The notes under the pieces: model-generated
Databases searched by the model: none
Seen by the model: only the letters and a program-made list of their open reading frames with translations
What the model was told of the DNA's origin: nothing
Shown: positions 1-11,599 of the stretch, one piece after another
Position numbering within the stretch: the first letter of the stretch is position 1
Layout: each line of letters begins with the position of its first letter
Source of the DNA: Thereva unica
Lineage: Eukaryota; Arthropoda; Insecta; Diptera; Therevidae
DNA length: 64,000 nucleotides
NCBI GenBank assembly: GCA_949987705.1
Contig: OX465283.1
Span: forward strand, 132,954,101 to 133,018,100
Direction of reading: 5' to 3'
Program-made: the position numbers and the translations under genes

Positions 1-3000
1 TTAAGAATCCAAGAAATCTAAAAGCAATGCAAAATTAGAATATATAAAACATTAACCAGCCCCAGGCAAACAGACAATGGTGCAAGTTACACTATCCATA
101 ATTCGATACTCAAGTCAAAACGATTGTTTATGACGCGGGTATTACACTAAGCATTAATTTTTCTGGCTCTTTCGTGTACCGATTGTGATGCCTTTGTAGT
201 TATTTGTACAATAAAAGCAACATAGAAGGGGAATTTTTCATAGTTTTCGCAGACAATGTTACATATATTTGTGTTAGTGTAATGAATGAGTCTGGCAAAC
301 TTTCTGAGGCAAAAGTGAAGAGACATATGACTCGTGACATATACTCCCCTGCGATCCCTTGCCCAAAAAACCGGTTTGTGTATGAGGATAATAAAAGAAA
401 TGATGGATACTGTAACTGCACCAATAAGCCCAAATCTTCGCAAGGAAAACTGTAAAAAAAAATTTGGTCCTGCAATGGGGGTAAACCAAAACGAATAGCA
501 TAAACGCTCTTTAAGAAATTTATGACAGTGCAGTTGCATGCATAAAACTACTATTGCTAATGATAGTACACACACTAGTACATAAAACTACTACTGCTAA
601 TACTACGGTAATTTAAGCCTTGACAATATTAAAAATAATTGCATAATTCCAGATATTAAAACATTTAAACTTTCCCATACATCATTTTGCAGAAGAACAA
701 ATGAATTCGTATTAATTTTCGACCGTTCATTTATTCTCAAGAAAACCACATTGAAAACAAACTTGCACAGAAATCAGGTCTGGGGATTAGTAAAAGCATC
801 GGTTATTTACATCACGTTTTTAATTTCGATACAAACCTGGCGATTGACTTCGACTTCTTGTTTTGATTTCTTTTTTTGCTCCATTTTGCGTTTAGAGATT
901 TTAAATTTTTCATATTAAAATATTATATAAGACTATATACGACACTGGTTGCTTGCTGCGTCACTAGTTTTGGGGAATTTTTTGATTTTTGATTAAACTT
1001 CATTATTTATTTTAATATTTACAAATTAATTTTGGTATGATTTATTAAAAACAAACACCGCTGCAGCCAGAAAAACACCAAAAAAAGTATTTTTACTTAC
1101 ATTAATAATTTTCGTTTTGATTTTTTCCAAAATAATCTTACAAAACATTCACAATCCTAATTGCAGGTGACATTTTGCGGCTTCAGAGAGTGTTATAGAC
1201 TAAAGAACTTTTCATGAACTGTTTTTAAATATGCTTGGTAGAAAATTGTTTGCTCCGAAAACTTTTTTAATAATATCAAAATTTAGGATACCTTTTTGGT
1301 GTTTTTGTAAGAAGATTTTGTTGATGGATATCCTGTAAGATCCTTCTGTAGGGCAAAATTTTTCTTTTTTGTACCCCAGATTTGCCTTCAAGTATACCGG
1401 TCGGTCGGTCGTATTTCTAAGTACTTGATTTAATAATAATTGATTAAAACGAACAGGAATCGAAGGGACAAGAATTTCGAAAATATCCTTCTCAGGACTT
1501 TCTATTGCGTAAGTTTGTTACTCAACGCTATCTCAAAGGTAAGGTTATAAAGGTATATATTGAAAGAAAATGAAGGGTCGAATTCATGAGAAATTTTTTA
1601 TTAGGGTCTTTCAAGCCGCAAAATGTAATTAGTAAAAAGAAACTATTTTATATTTTTTTTTGCCAAGGGTTGATCAAAAAATTAAATTTGTTATCGTAAA
1701 AAGGTATTTTCTTTTATGACATACATCAGAAATTGAAGTTTTGAATTAATTGGATTGCTCGGAAAGGTAGAAAAATTTGTTTCAAAACCTTTCATAGAAA
1801 AATGTATCAATTATACTACAACTTTTCAGATTTCTTCGATGAAAAACTGATGAAAGTGATTTGGTTGCTGTGCAAAGAGTTTTTGGTGTGTTTTTGCTGT
1901 TTTTCGAATAAAGTTCCTGTCAAAATTGACCATCGCAAAAAATTAGTTCGAAGTTCATGAACGTATTCAGGTTCTTTGTAATTTCTGGGTTTCTACATAT
2001 GCTGGGAGCCTCCTGATTCCTCTTTAAGAGATAAGTTAACCCAAGAATATAATGCTGATACGTCAAACGTTAATTTCAATCTATACTAGCGAAATTGTTG
2101 CAAAAACTTTTATGGTGTTAGAAACTATAACGAGTTCTCTAGTTCCTTTGATAACAAAGTTTTGGAATGTTTGTACATCCAGTCTTAGACAAACCAAGGA
2201 ATCGTAAACAGTCGTTACAGAAAATGTTCGGGGTTGTACTAATTTCATGATAAGCTACTATGATATATTATTTTTTGTTCAGTTGGTTAGCGAGGACTTG
2301 AACAATTAACTGATTATTATAGACAAAGAGATTCAAGCCAACCAAAAAATTAAAAATAGGGGTTTTTATTTTCTGTTTCACGAGCAACAATTCAAAGTTC
2401 TACGAAGAATTACTTACATATGTTAAGTTATATTTTAACATCTGTACATATTTTGGAAACTCTATTCATAAAGTATTCTTACGGTTGGTTGTTTTCATCT
2501 CCCCCCAGGTGAGAGGAAGCGATTTGTCATAATAAGCTTGGTCTCTATGGCTTTATACTCTTTTATATGCCCTTTCAAGGCAGCTGGAGTCCATCAAGAG
2601 ACGGTCCATAGCTTGAAGCCGTTAAAGCTATTTCAAAATGATGCTGGTTTCCTTATATCACTCAAGAGTTTCCACACTTTTCTTAGTTGTGAGTAGGGAA
2701 TCCAATGCGGCAAACGCGGGGTCCCGTAAATGGGGCTAGATATTCGGGATCCGCGGAATTCGCGGGATTTGGGCAGTAGAATCATCTGTTTAAAGAACCG
2801 AAATTGAATAGATAACTACTAAAAATATTGCAACTATTAACAAAAATAGATTTAGGCCCTCGGAACACAAGTCGACTGATTTGCAAGTCCAGATCTTGCC
2901 CGTGTACGAAAGTACACTGGTCGACAGAGAGACCGATTTCAAAGCCATTTCAGTTTTGCGATTGCACTTCATCTGAACTACTTGACATCTTCCAAAACCT

Positions 3001-3196
3001 CGTGGCTAAAAACTATATGGGCACAGAACACGAACAAAGGTTTCATTTTGATTGTAAACTGGTTGTGCGCGTGACTATTGTGAAACCAGTTTGAAATTGG
3101 GAATGGAAATCTGTCATCTGTCTACTAAGCAATACAGCAATAACACAAAATCGTCTAATTTTATTTATGTGGGTGTATCCGAACGTGATCAATTAC
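1..3196. other. No recognisable gene; AT-rich anonymous DNA
   Basis: About 3.2 kb with no coding region I can assign. The longest open stretch is a 142-codon minus-strand frame at 147-575. It has a hydrophobic middle but matches nothing I recognise and overlaps other short frames, so I treat it as chance. Homopolymer-rich, AT-rich sequence dominates. One weak inverted repeat is listed separately. Confidence 0.5.
1170..1625. repeat. Candidate small inverted-repeat (MITE-like) element
   Basis: ACATTTTGCGGCTT at 1170 is matched by its reverse complement ending at 1625, giving about 14-15 bp of terminal inverted repeat around 456 bp of non-coding AT-rich DNA. I could not find a convincing target-site duplication next to either end, so this may be a decayed MITE or coincidence. 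Confidence 0.3.
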
Positions 3197-3199
3197 TGA

Positions 3200-3306
3200 G
3201 GCTCCTGTGCAGAAAGTCGAGTTACTTTTGAAGTCGAGTCAAGTCGTTTGAGTTGAATAAAGTGAGGTGTCAGTCGAAACACGACTCGACTTTCAGCACA
3301 GGGGCC
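3200..3306. mobile_element. 107-bp palindromic MITE, GGCCCCTGTGC family
   Basis: The ends GGCTCCTGTGCAGAAAGTCG and (reverse complement of the right end) GGCCCCTGTGCTGAAAGTCG are imperfect inverted repeats of at least 25 bp, so the element folds almost completely on itself. There is no coding capacity. A second, dimeric copy lies at 14800-15019. The flanking CTGA also belongs to the palindrome, so the target duplication is unclear here. Short GG-starting ends would suit a PIF/Harbinger-derived MITE, but that is inference. Confidence 0.7.
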
Positions 3307-4229
3307 TCAGCTTCCATGCAAAGTTTACCCTAGATTAAATCAGAGTAAGCGCGGGTTGAGTAAAGTTTCGTTAAATGCAAGAAAACTCCACGAAACACGG
3401 GTTTTGCATATGGATTTGTTTAAGTGCGTTTACTGCACATATATCAAAAAAGACACGACGTAAAATTATAAGTAAGTTACTGCAACCCAGGGGAAAAGTT
3501 CTCTGTAAACTCTACCTCATGGAAACACAGTAAATACATTGTTGTTTTTCTTTCTGGAAGAAAAGAGGGAGAAGGCTTCTAGAATAATAGAAGGGAGAAT
3601 TTAGATTAAAAACAAAAAACAATGAGCTAAAGCATTCTAGCGTACAAATGGCTGAAAAATTTGATTTTTCATTGAAGGGACGATGCAGCAAATTTTTGTT
3701 GGTTGGCTGTTTGTTCGTGTGAAACTGGCCTATATAAGAAAATCCTAGTGTAGTTCATAATTGGCCTGAATACTGACTAACTGACTGACCCAGTAGTTTG
3801 TCACGCTCTTATTTCATATAACACTTTATAAATTCATGCACATAACTACTTAAACAAAATCTATGATGATTTTTGCTGCAATCTCTCAAATCCCCTCCCT
3901 CAATTCGAACTTCTAAGGTCTAATGATTTATAAAACATCATAACAGGCGACAAGATATGATGTATGAGTAAGACATGAAAACAAGTCCATAATATTCGGA
4001 GTGTTGACGCCTTTAAAACGAGAGAAACTCCTAAAAATGGTGTAATTTTTCTATTTTTTTTATTACCGTGTGTTGCCTAAATTTCTGTCCTTTTGGAACC
4101 ATTGTCACTTTTTGCAATATGTAATTGATCTACATGAAGACGAATAGTTCAACTATGCGCAAAATGGTTACAAAAGGATCTCTGACAAATAAGGCATCAT
4201 TAAACATATAAGGTAATGATCCCACCTTG

Positions 4230-4810
4230 TCACCACCCTTGTCTCAGACTGCCACTCCGACCGAATACCGGTCTGGAAGGTCTTGACGGAACCCTCCACC
4301 ACAGGTTTATAGGGTTCCAACTGCACGACTCTAACCCAACTACCCCTTCTAAAATAAAATATCTCAAAAAGACAAATTGAGGCTACTATACTAGGTTAAT
4401 TAAAATGAGGGAGGCTGTATTCCCAAAAAACCTGGAACAACTCGACAGTATTGTGGACATTTTCACAGAACAATGCATTTACACCATAAATAAAGCTTAC
4501 CGCATAAAGAAAGACTCCGAAAAAATGTAGAAAGGAATTTAGCTAAAAACGGAACTGGCCCTCCTCACAGGTATAAAACCCTACCTTTAACACTCCCGGC
4601 TTAACATTGTTAGGGTCAACTTTAGCAACAGTGCCAAATATCTGGACAAGAAACTCTTCTGGAATGAAAACACAGAAAAGCGCATTAAAAAAGCGAACAT
4701 AGCGCTTTTTGCTTGCAAAAATTCATTGGGAAGAAGTGGGGCTTCTTCCCTATAACATAGTACGATGGATCCACACAGCGCCGAATACCATCCAATACTA
4801 TCTCGATAGT
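4230..4810 (+). pseudogene. Non-LTR retrotransposon remnant (I/R1-like group)
   Basis: Conceptual translation across several frames gives pieces of a LINE ORF2. Around 4230-4270 it reads LVSDCHSD, like the end of an endonuclease domain. Around 4400-4530 it resembles the linker of RNase H-bearing LINEs. Around 4610-4720 it reads SAKYLDKKLFWNENTEKR, then KKANIALFACKNSLG, the post-RT motif that in intact relatives reads LGV-LDxxLxW...K and ALxACKxxLG. The reverse transcriptase core (YADD region) is missing, so the copy is internally deleted as well as frameshifted. The better copy at 49800-52375 shows the same KATRAIWACKRHLGKTWG motif, so the two are probably related. Non-functional. Confidence 0.55.
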
Positions 4811-6915
4811 ATGCCAACTTCGGTGATCGCAGATGGGATGGATTCGTGCCATTTCTATGTTTTGAGGTGTAAGCGCAGATATTTCTGTAAAGAAGGAAGA
4901 TAGGACGTGAAGAAGGTGTTTGTAGGTGGATAAATTTAAAGACGAAGGATCGTGCCGCAGAATGGAATCAAACCGCACACCTCTAGATGATAGTTGTCCG
5001 TCCTAGCTCCTGGCTACAAACTAAACTAATTCCAACAAAACGAGAACTCATTACTCATTTAGTTGCACCAAAAACTGTAAAAGACATCCCTGCATATAAT
5101 TGCTACTACGATTTGTTCTTATCAGATGACTTACTTAGCAAATGTCGAACAAAATCCTGATGATGTTATCTAACCACGCACTTTACTCAATTCATATATT
5201 CAACACCCTCGCGCGGCGCCTAGTCATCAAAACTCATGAACTAATTAACCCTTGGAACTGCTTCGCATGTGAAATTTTCACTGGTTATCCTAATTAAGCT
5301 GTCGGCTGCCTTTCAGCCAAGTAAAGATAATGAAAAAAAGAAAACACCCAGCTACAAAAAAAAGAAGAGAAATTAGAAGTATTACGACCCTAACAAAATA
5401 GCATGGACGTGAAAATCTTTGCTATGATTCACACAGAGCTTAATCAGATCCGTAACAAAAAGCCCGCAACGTACATCGGGCTGGTCATTAGCAGGCGAGT
5501 TAGTGACAATTTTCGGGTTCTAGACACGCACCTTCTGTTAATTTCTTTAATATCAACAATAGCCATAGCATATAATGGAACAGACGAAACAGGACCACAT
5601 ACTATCCGAGCAGACGCGCATCTTTAACATCTTCTTATTGCCAGAGCGATAACGTGTGTGACAGTAAAACCCCCGGCAAATTGCTGGTTGCAAAAGTTAA
5701 CAAAGTGTCGTCCTTCCATTAAAGGAGTGAAAGAAATTCTTATCGAGGTCAATATCCACACCCAGGCGAGCGCTACAGCACGGGCACGTTGTATCTATAA
5801 ATCCTTGCATAGAAACGATACCGAAAGAAGGGTTATATTCCGTCGGAGTGCTCCTCCGATGGCTGTGTATGGTGGTAATTTAATTTCGAATGATTGATAG
5901 TCGCTGTTCCGACGTCCCCCGGGGGAAACGCAATATCATTATTTTGATATTTCGAAATTGCCCAGTAATATTCAATAAAACAATGAGGCGATGATTGAAA
6001 TTTAAACTTGCAAAGGCTGCTCGAACTTCACCGTCTAAACACAATACCTATGATGGTGGCTGTATAGCATGAATTTTGTATGTCTGTGTGTACACCATTA
6101 GCATTACGATCAGACCTAATTTCCATTTAGAACAGTACAAACCTTCTACGTCTGCAGGCGCGGTTATGACCTGGTCGTTTCTTGTGTGGTGTTGCTCGCA
6201 GCAGATCAGGTAGAAATAAAATCGAAATTGAAAACTCTTTTTCATTCATTTTCCGCAATGATGTTAATGGAAAATTTCAATTACTGCTCAACTACTACTC
6301 AAAGAGGATTAATTTTTCACTAATTATGTTTTTCTATGCAGGAGCCATCGCTCAAAATTTTGTAATTATTATGAATATTTAATGACTTTTATTTGATTTT
6401 TAAATAGCTGCGGGGGAGCTCGCAGTTGAGAAATGTTTAATCCATATTAAAGCCGATTTTCTACAAAGCTTTTTCAAAGCCAATGAAGCCAATTTTAGAC
6501 TAGCCTTTTTTTTAGCAATTTGTTAAAGGTGGATGCGGTGGTGCAAAATAAATGGCATTGATTACTTATTAATTAAGGGTTATGTATGTAGATTACATAT
6601 TACGAAAATTGAAGGATTATATACATACATACCTACTGTGTAATTAACTCAATTGTATTCAGCCATCGGCGTTTTATGAAAATTTTAAATGAGAAAGATG
6701 AGGTCAAGGATATTTTTTGAAATGGTACTGGTAGTCTGGCATACTAAAGTGAATGAAAGCTGCGTTGTAACAATTCCAGCGAAATGGTTGATATTTTTCA
6801 AAATACAACTACCTAATTAATTATTTTTATTGCTTGAATTTCTGTAGCTTAAGGTAAATCGTATCTTAACACTTACGTCAGTGTTTTTCACACGTTTAGG
6901 CATTTTCTTGAAAAA
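4811..6915. other. No assignable gene
   Basis: The stretch 5400-5900 is less AT-rich and holds two open frames of 74 and 79 codons on the plus strand (5403-5627 and 5658-5897). Neither shows a motif I recognise. The rest is AT-rich with a short ATACATAC run near 6620. Nothing else can be supported. Confidence 0.4.
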
Positions 6916-6919
6916 ATTT

Positions 6920-8250
6920 TTTTATTCGAAAGATGGAATGGTTTTCGGCATATGGCTACCGCTGCTGTTCTTGACGAAGCACATCCTGGACGTCCAATTT
7001 TGGGTCACTTCTTCCAGTACGGCTGGCCGTATGTCACGAATAACATGAACAATGTTGGCCTCCAAGTAGTCAATTGTTGCTGGTTTATTAACATAAACCA
7101 GTGACTTCACGAGAGGTGTTAAATCACACCATCTTGGAGCCCAATTGACAGGTCCATTTCTCGAAAACAATTTATTGCCAAATTTTGATTTCAATAAGTC
7201 GATGGTTGCGATCGCCATATGACACTTAGCTCCATCCTATCCATCGTCCATCTCGTCCGGATCAATATCATCCATATTTTCAAACAAAAAATCATTGATC
7301 ACGCTGTGGTAAAAATCTCCATTGACCGTAACGCGAGCTCTGGCCTCATTTTTAAGGGGACTATCCAGTGAAATAGCTAAAATTTGATCTATTGTACCGA
7401 TTTTGATCAAATTTTGTGCGAATATAGCTACTATCAAATGAAAAACAAAATCATAATCGTTTGTCAGACAGAAAAATATGATTTTTAACAACATTTTATT
7501 ACATAACAATTGAAAAATAGGCCAACTTTAACGGATAATTAGTACGTTACTTTTTATCCGATTTCAATTTTGTTGGCGTCAAAATGTTCGGTAATTAATG
7601 ATAAACAAATGTACCAGACAGAATTTCGATATCATCTTTTGTTTATTAACAATCCACGAATATGTGCGGATGAGTCAAAAACTGGCCTAAAATAATGTTT
7701 TTTTCGAGTTTTTTTTTAAATTATTGTTTATAATTAAGTGAATTTTTTATAAATCAAAAATCTGTCTGGTATATTTGTTCTATATTGAATGCCGAACATT
7801 TTCCACTTTGTATAATTAAAATCGGTTGAAAACTCACGTTGTAATTACGATTAGAAGTTGAAAAAAGGTAACAAAAAGTTATCGAGATATTCATCGTTGA
7901 AGTTGCATGTTCGGCCATTTGACGCCGTGCACGCGCTTGAAAAAACATGAAAAAAGCATGTTGTATGTTGTTTTTTTAAAATCTGAAAACGCAGGACGAT
8001 AGAGGACATTTCAGCCTTTCAGAATATGAAATAAAAAAAAAATTCGTAAAAAAATCACTGGATAGTCCCCTTAAAGAAATAAGGCTCGATAATGCTACCA
8101 GCGCGTAAGCCGCACCAAACGGTGCATTTTTTGGATGCAATGAAGTCTGTAGGGTATCTTGTGGATTAGTCTCACTTCATATGTCGCAATTTTGTTTATT
8201 TACAAAACAGTGAAACCAAAATTAGCCTCATCACGTACATCATAAAATCA
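6920..8250 (-). pseudogene. Mariner/IS630-like transposase remnant, split by a MITE
   Basis: Read on the minus strand, 8250-8075 gives a decayed DEANF (family DEAHF, first catalytic Asp region), then SETNPQ and LHPKN. After the inserted element the frame resumes at 7351 with ARARVTVNGDFYHSVINDFL, then a stop, then DGAKCH (second catalytic Asp) and RNGPVNWAPRWCDLTPL (third acidic region). It ends with TRMCFVKNSSGSHMPKTI. The order matches the C-terminal two thirds of the Tc1/mariner/IS630 transposases common in insects. Family members read CDLTPLDxxLWGYVKS; here the DxxLWGY segment is deleted so that CDLTPL runs straight into VKS. Stops, the missing N-terminal DNA-binding half and a 715-bp insertion show it is dead. 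It shares no repeat with the neighbouring SINE. Confidence 0.8.
7356..8070. mobile_element. TTAA-flanked MITE inserted in the mariner-like transposase
   Basis: The left end GGGGACTATCCAGTGA and right end TCACTGGATAGTCCCC are perfect 16-bp inverted repeats. Each is flanked by TTAA (7352-7355 and 8071-8074), a 4-bp target duplication. The two transposase halves resume on either side, which independently fixes the boundaries. There is no transposase inside. The interior has further inverted similarity: about 40 bp around 7582-7625 recurs in reverse around 7757-7800, both with the ACCAGACAGA motif. TTAA targeting is typical of piggyBac-type elements (also Kolobok), so a non-autonomous relative is likely; the superfamily is inferred. 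Confidence 0.85.
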
Positions 8251-8320
8251 TGAAGTTGTATATGGGCAAAAACGTGGAAAAAGGCATATGCGTGTCCGGA
8301 GCCGATGACCGTTTTAGAGT

Positions 8321-8487
8321 CGGTGGATACCGACCTAGACAACATTTTTCCACAAAAAAACAGCCATCCAGCCAGCCATAAAGCCCGGCAGGCCCCAGAA
8401 ACTGTGCAAAATGTCCCCTCCGTGGCATGTCCCAACTACAAAAATCCAGATTAATTGCGAATATTAAAAGCACAAACTTGTGCGATA
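8321..8487. repeat. 167-bp direct repeat, copy 1
   Basis: Starts CGGTGGATACCGACCTAGAC and ends just before the SINE. It is nearly identical to 8976-9145 (copy 2), with only a few differences visible, mainly in an A-run and toward the 3' end. It has no coding content I recognise. The octamer AGAGTCGG occurs at 8316-8323 and again at 8941-8948 straight after the SINE poly(A). Confidence 0.75.
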
Positions 8488-8940
8488 GGGGGCCTCGGTA
8501 GTCTAGAGGTAAGGCACCTGACTGCTATTCCCAGAGGTCCCGGGTTCGAATCCCGGCGGCGCCACGGTCCTTCGCCTTTCCCACCTAACTTTCCTTCTTT
8601 CTTCTTCCCTCTTTACATTCCTGATTCCCCTGTCATAGCCTTCCCTAGCCCTTCCCCGCTCCACAAGCGCATGCCATCGGTTGGTTGATGAGATTCAACT
8701 CGTTTCAGGAGGCATAACACTCCAGCGAGTTGTTCTCGACGCCCCGATGTCAGAGTCGCGAAATGGTTGCGAGTAGTAGGTGGAATAAAATATCGCGGCT
8801 AGGTTGTGACAGTTACTTCCTTCTCTTCTCTCTATCTTGCGGCTAGAGCTGCTGTTCGACATTTACTCTATACGAAAAAATAGATTGTCGACAGTACAAA
8901 GGGATTTTCCCTAAGCCTCTAGTCTGTCACATAAAAAAAA
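8488..8940 (+). mobile_element. tRNA-derived SINE with LINE-type 3' tail
   Basis: The 5' head is tRNA-like, with an A-box region near 8498-8509 and a perfect B-box GGTTCGAATCC at 8543-8553 in the context CCCGGGTTCGAATCCCGG followed by CGGCGCCA. The anticodon arm does not fold properly, so this is not a working tRNA. About 330 bp of unrelated body follows. The 3' end carries AGTACAAAGGG, CTAAGCCTCTAG and TGTCACAT before an A-run. The same order occurs in the 3' UTR of the LINE at 28759-29977, which suggests that LINE type supplied the machinery. Direct repeats of about 167 bp lie on both sides. Confidence 0.8.
8498..8553 (+). promoter_or_regulatory. Internal RNA polymerase III promoter (A and B boxes)
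   Basis: GTAGTCTAGAGG fits a degenerate A box, and GGTTCGAATCC, about 34 bp further on, is a perfect B box. This spacing is normal for tRNA-type internal promoters and would drive transcription of the SINE. Confidence 0.7.
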
Positions 8941-8975
8941 AGAGTCGGAAATGAGTACCCAAAAAAAAATGCTTT

Positions 8976-9145
8976 CGGTGGATACCGACCTAGACAACAT
9001 TTTTCCACAAAAAAAAACGGCCATCCAGCCAGCCATAAAGCCCGGCAGGCCCCAGAAACTGTGCAAAATGTCCCCTCCGTGGCATGTCCCAACTACAAAA
9101 ATCCAGATTAATTGCGCATATTAAATGGACCAACTTTTGCGATTC
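8976..9145. repeat. ~170-bp direct repeat, copy 2
   Basis: Near-identical to 8321-8487, running from CGGTGGATACCGACC through the CCAGATTAATTGCG motif. It lies downstream of the SINE poly(A) after a 35-bp spacer. The pair therefore brackets the SINE in direct orientation. Confidence 0.75.
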
Positions 9146-11599
9146 GGGATAGGACGTTCACGAATGGTTTTTGGGGCCTAAAACTTTGATTTTTTCTCTT
9201 TTATCGCAAACCGGAACGCCAGAATACAGAACTTACACGTATTCAAATTTTGTCCGAAATTTTCCGTTAAAAGGCTCCGCTAGAGCCTACATGCGTTCGA
9301 ATGTTCTGTTGTGGCTCCCTCTGCTCGGGGGATGTTTCATGAACCTGCAACAATTCGAAAACCCATTCGGCGCGTTCGATTTGAATCCCTAACTGTAAAA
9401 TTCGCTTGCTCTAAAATTCAAAGTGCAAACGCATATTCAAACAAGTCCCCACCGTGCCAGTCGCGGTTTCAACTTCAAACCGAAAAAAAACGCGTCAGAA
9501 GTGAAAAGTTCAAGTTGTTCTAAGAAGCTGTGGACACCGGTAAGCGGAAATTCACTCAGGATTCTTCCTGAACTCAGAAAAGCGATTTTAAGTCAAATAG
9601 TCCCCTCTGTGGCAGCTTTTTCTTGAAATCTTCAATAAAGATAGAAATTCTGTGAAAATTTCCCCAAGAATATTCCAAAATGGTCGGACGGTCGCCTTGT
9701 AACCCCTGTAGCAGAAACGGGCTTGTTTTGGGGCCATATGGGGGGAGAAACCACAAGAAACCCGATCGGTAAACTTTTTTTTGCTGGGTTTTGAATGTGC
9801 AAATATGCCTTTTTTCGCGTTTTTGCCCATATAAGTTGCGCGAATTGACGTCTGATTTTCAAAGTAAATTTGAATAATTTGGTAGCGAAGTCAGTCTATG
9901 CATGATAACTTGTCAGAGTATACTGATATCCAATAGTGACAACAGTATGACAGCTCGTTTTACAGTTAAACCTTGGAAAGTTCTATTTAAGTAAAAAAAG
10001 ACACCCTGTATTTACAATCTGACCTCATATCATTTCAAATTGCAAATTTTATTGCGCTAAAAAACTAAGGCTTCAAACAGAAGCAGCAGACTGGTCCGCT
10101 CCGCTGGTTTTTTCTTTGTTTTTCTTTACCGCTCCGTTCGCTTGATTCTGGCTATCGTTCCATTCGTCTCATGGAAAGCTTATTCAAATGTCAAATTTCT
10201 AACTTTTAAAAACAGAACGGATTGGTTCTATTTGACGCTTAAGAAAGAAGAAACCCACCTAACGTCTTTACAATTCACCTCGCCTCATTTATCTTAATAC
10301 GCGCTCATACACCAGAAGAACATTATTTTTGAACCGCCACATTTAAAAAAATTGGGGCCTCAGTTACAATTTACCATCGTGTAAGGGACAGATCGTTCAA
10401 CTCTACTACGAGATATCTAGTAAGCAAAGAAGCGATGTCTAATCGCTAGTAATGTTCTACGCTGCGTGTACGAGTTCGAGTTCGCCCAAAGCACATTGCT
10501 TTGCCTTCTCAGTCCCAGTATCAGTACCAGGCCGACTGTGAACACTTGAATCGATTATTTCAAAAACAACATTAGTCACACAAAAATAATTTTACAAGAA
10601 GTACAAAAAAACATTGTTTCAGCAACAATCCACATTTTAATCTCCACGTATCTCTATAGAAATTGTCCGGACATATGTTTGTTTAGCACGTACTTCAGTC
10701 AGCATACACAGCAAAGCGTAGACAGATAGATGTCAATTTAAATATAAAACGAATTTCCCAAAAAATGTGACAAATGTTGTTTTTTTTTTTTTTTTTTCAA
10801 AACACACCTTGTTGCACACGTGAGCTTCTCCTTCCAAATCTTTTCGGGTTCAGTTAAAACAATTGTATAAAATTGAGATGTGACATTGCGTTATGTATTA
10901 TTAAAGTAGATGCCTCTGCACATGAAACTTCTCGGTGAATTGGAATCTGAACTTTCTCCTTAAGGTTAGCCTGTACACGCCCCCTCCTTACCTCGTGTTC
11001 GTCTCAAATACAGCTTCGTCCAGGGTTCGATTCTGCATAACGACACAACCTGTCCACATGCACGAACACGACCTTTTCCTTAAGCTGGTGACACAATTTC
11101 GCGCAAACGCGGTGTGGACATTGACAGATAGAATAGAGTATGTGTATTGCAATGCGAACTAACGAAATGTGGCTTGAGCGCTACGCACACACCGCGTAAG
11201 TTGCTTTACTTTCTACTTCTTGCGCGTTGCCGCGCGGTCCAGTGTAAAAAAGTTGTTGGTGTGTTGTGTTTTGAGTCGTGTTTTGGTGTTGGTGGGCATT
11301 TTGTTTATGTTTTGAATCGTGTGCTGGTGATGGGGATAAGAAATTTGTTGAATTTCACAATTATTTCGAAATTGTGGTGATGAAATTAGTACCGAGAACA
11401 AATACAAGTCCTGTAGGATAGAAAATTATAATACGCAAATCATACAGCTTTTTCAGTTTATTTCGTATTACGCCCACTTGTTACTTTGATTTTTAGGTTG
11501 TGTCAAAGTCGGAACGCGACACCAGCACCGCGACTTTGTATCAGTGAAAAATCCGCACACACCGCGAAGCCAATGTCTGCACCGCCATTGCGCGTAATT
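9146..11599. other. No assignable gene; anonymous DNA
   Basis: Overlapping minus-strand frames at 9574-9862 are open but show no recognisable domain. A short TATGGGCAAAAACG motif is shared in opposite orientation between about 8262 and 9825, hinting that 8.2-9.9 kb is a rearranged repeat. A run of T occupies about 10780-10797. GT-rich, low-complexity sequence lies at 11250-11330. Confidence 0.4.

Noticed and set aside
147..575. 142-codon minus-strand gene
   Set aside because: No recognisable domain and it overlaps other short frames on both strands.
5403..5897. Two consecutive small genes in a less AT-rich patch
   Set aside because: No motif, no consistent codon signal and no link between the frames; left as anonymous.
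8488..8560. Functional tRNA gene
   Set aside because: The B box is perfect, but the anticodon arm and acceptor stem do not pair properly and the sequence continues into a SINE body with a LINE-type tail.
9574..9862. Conserved minus-strand coding region
   Set aside because: Three overlapping frames are open at once, which suggests composition bias and not selection; no known protein.
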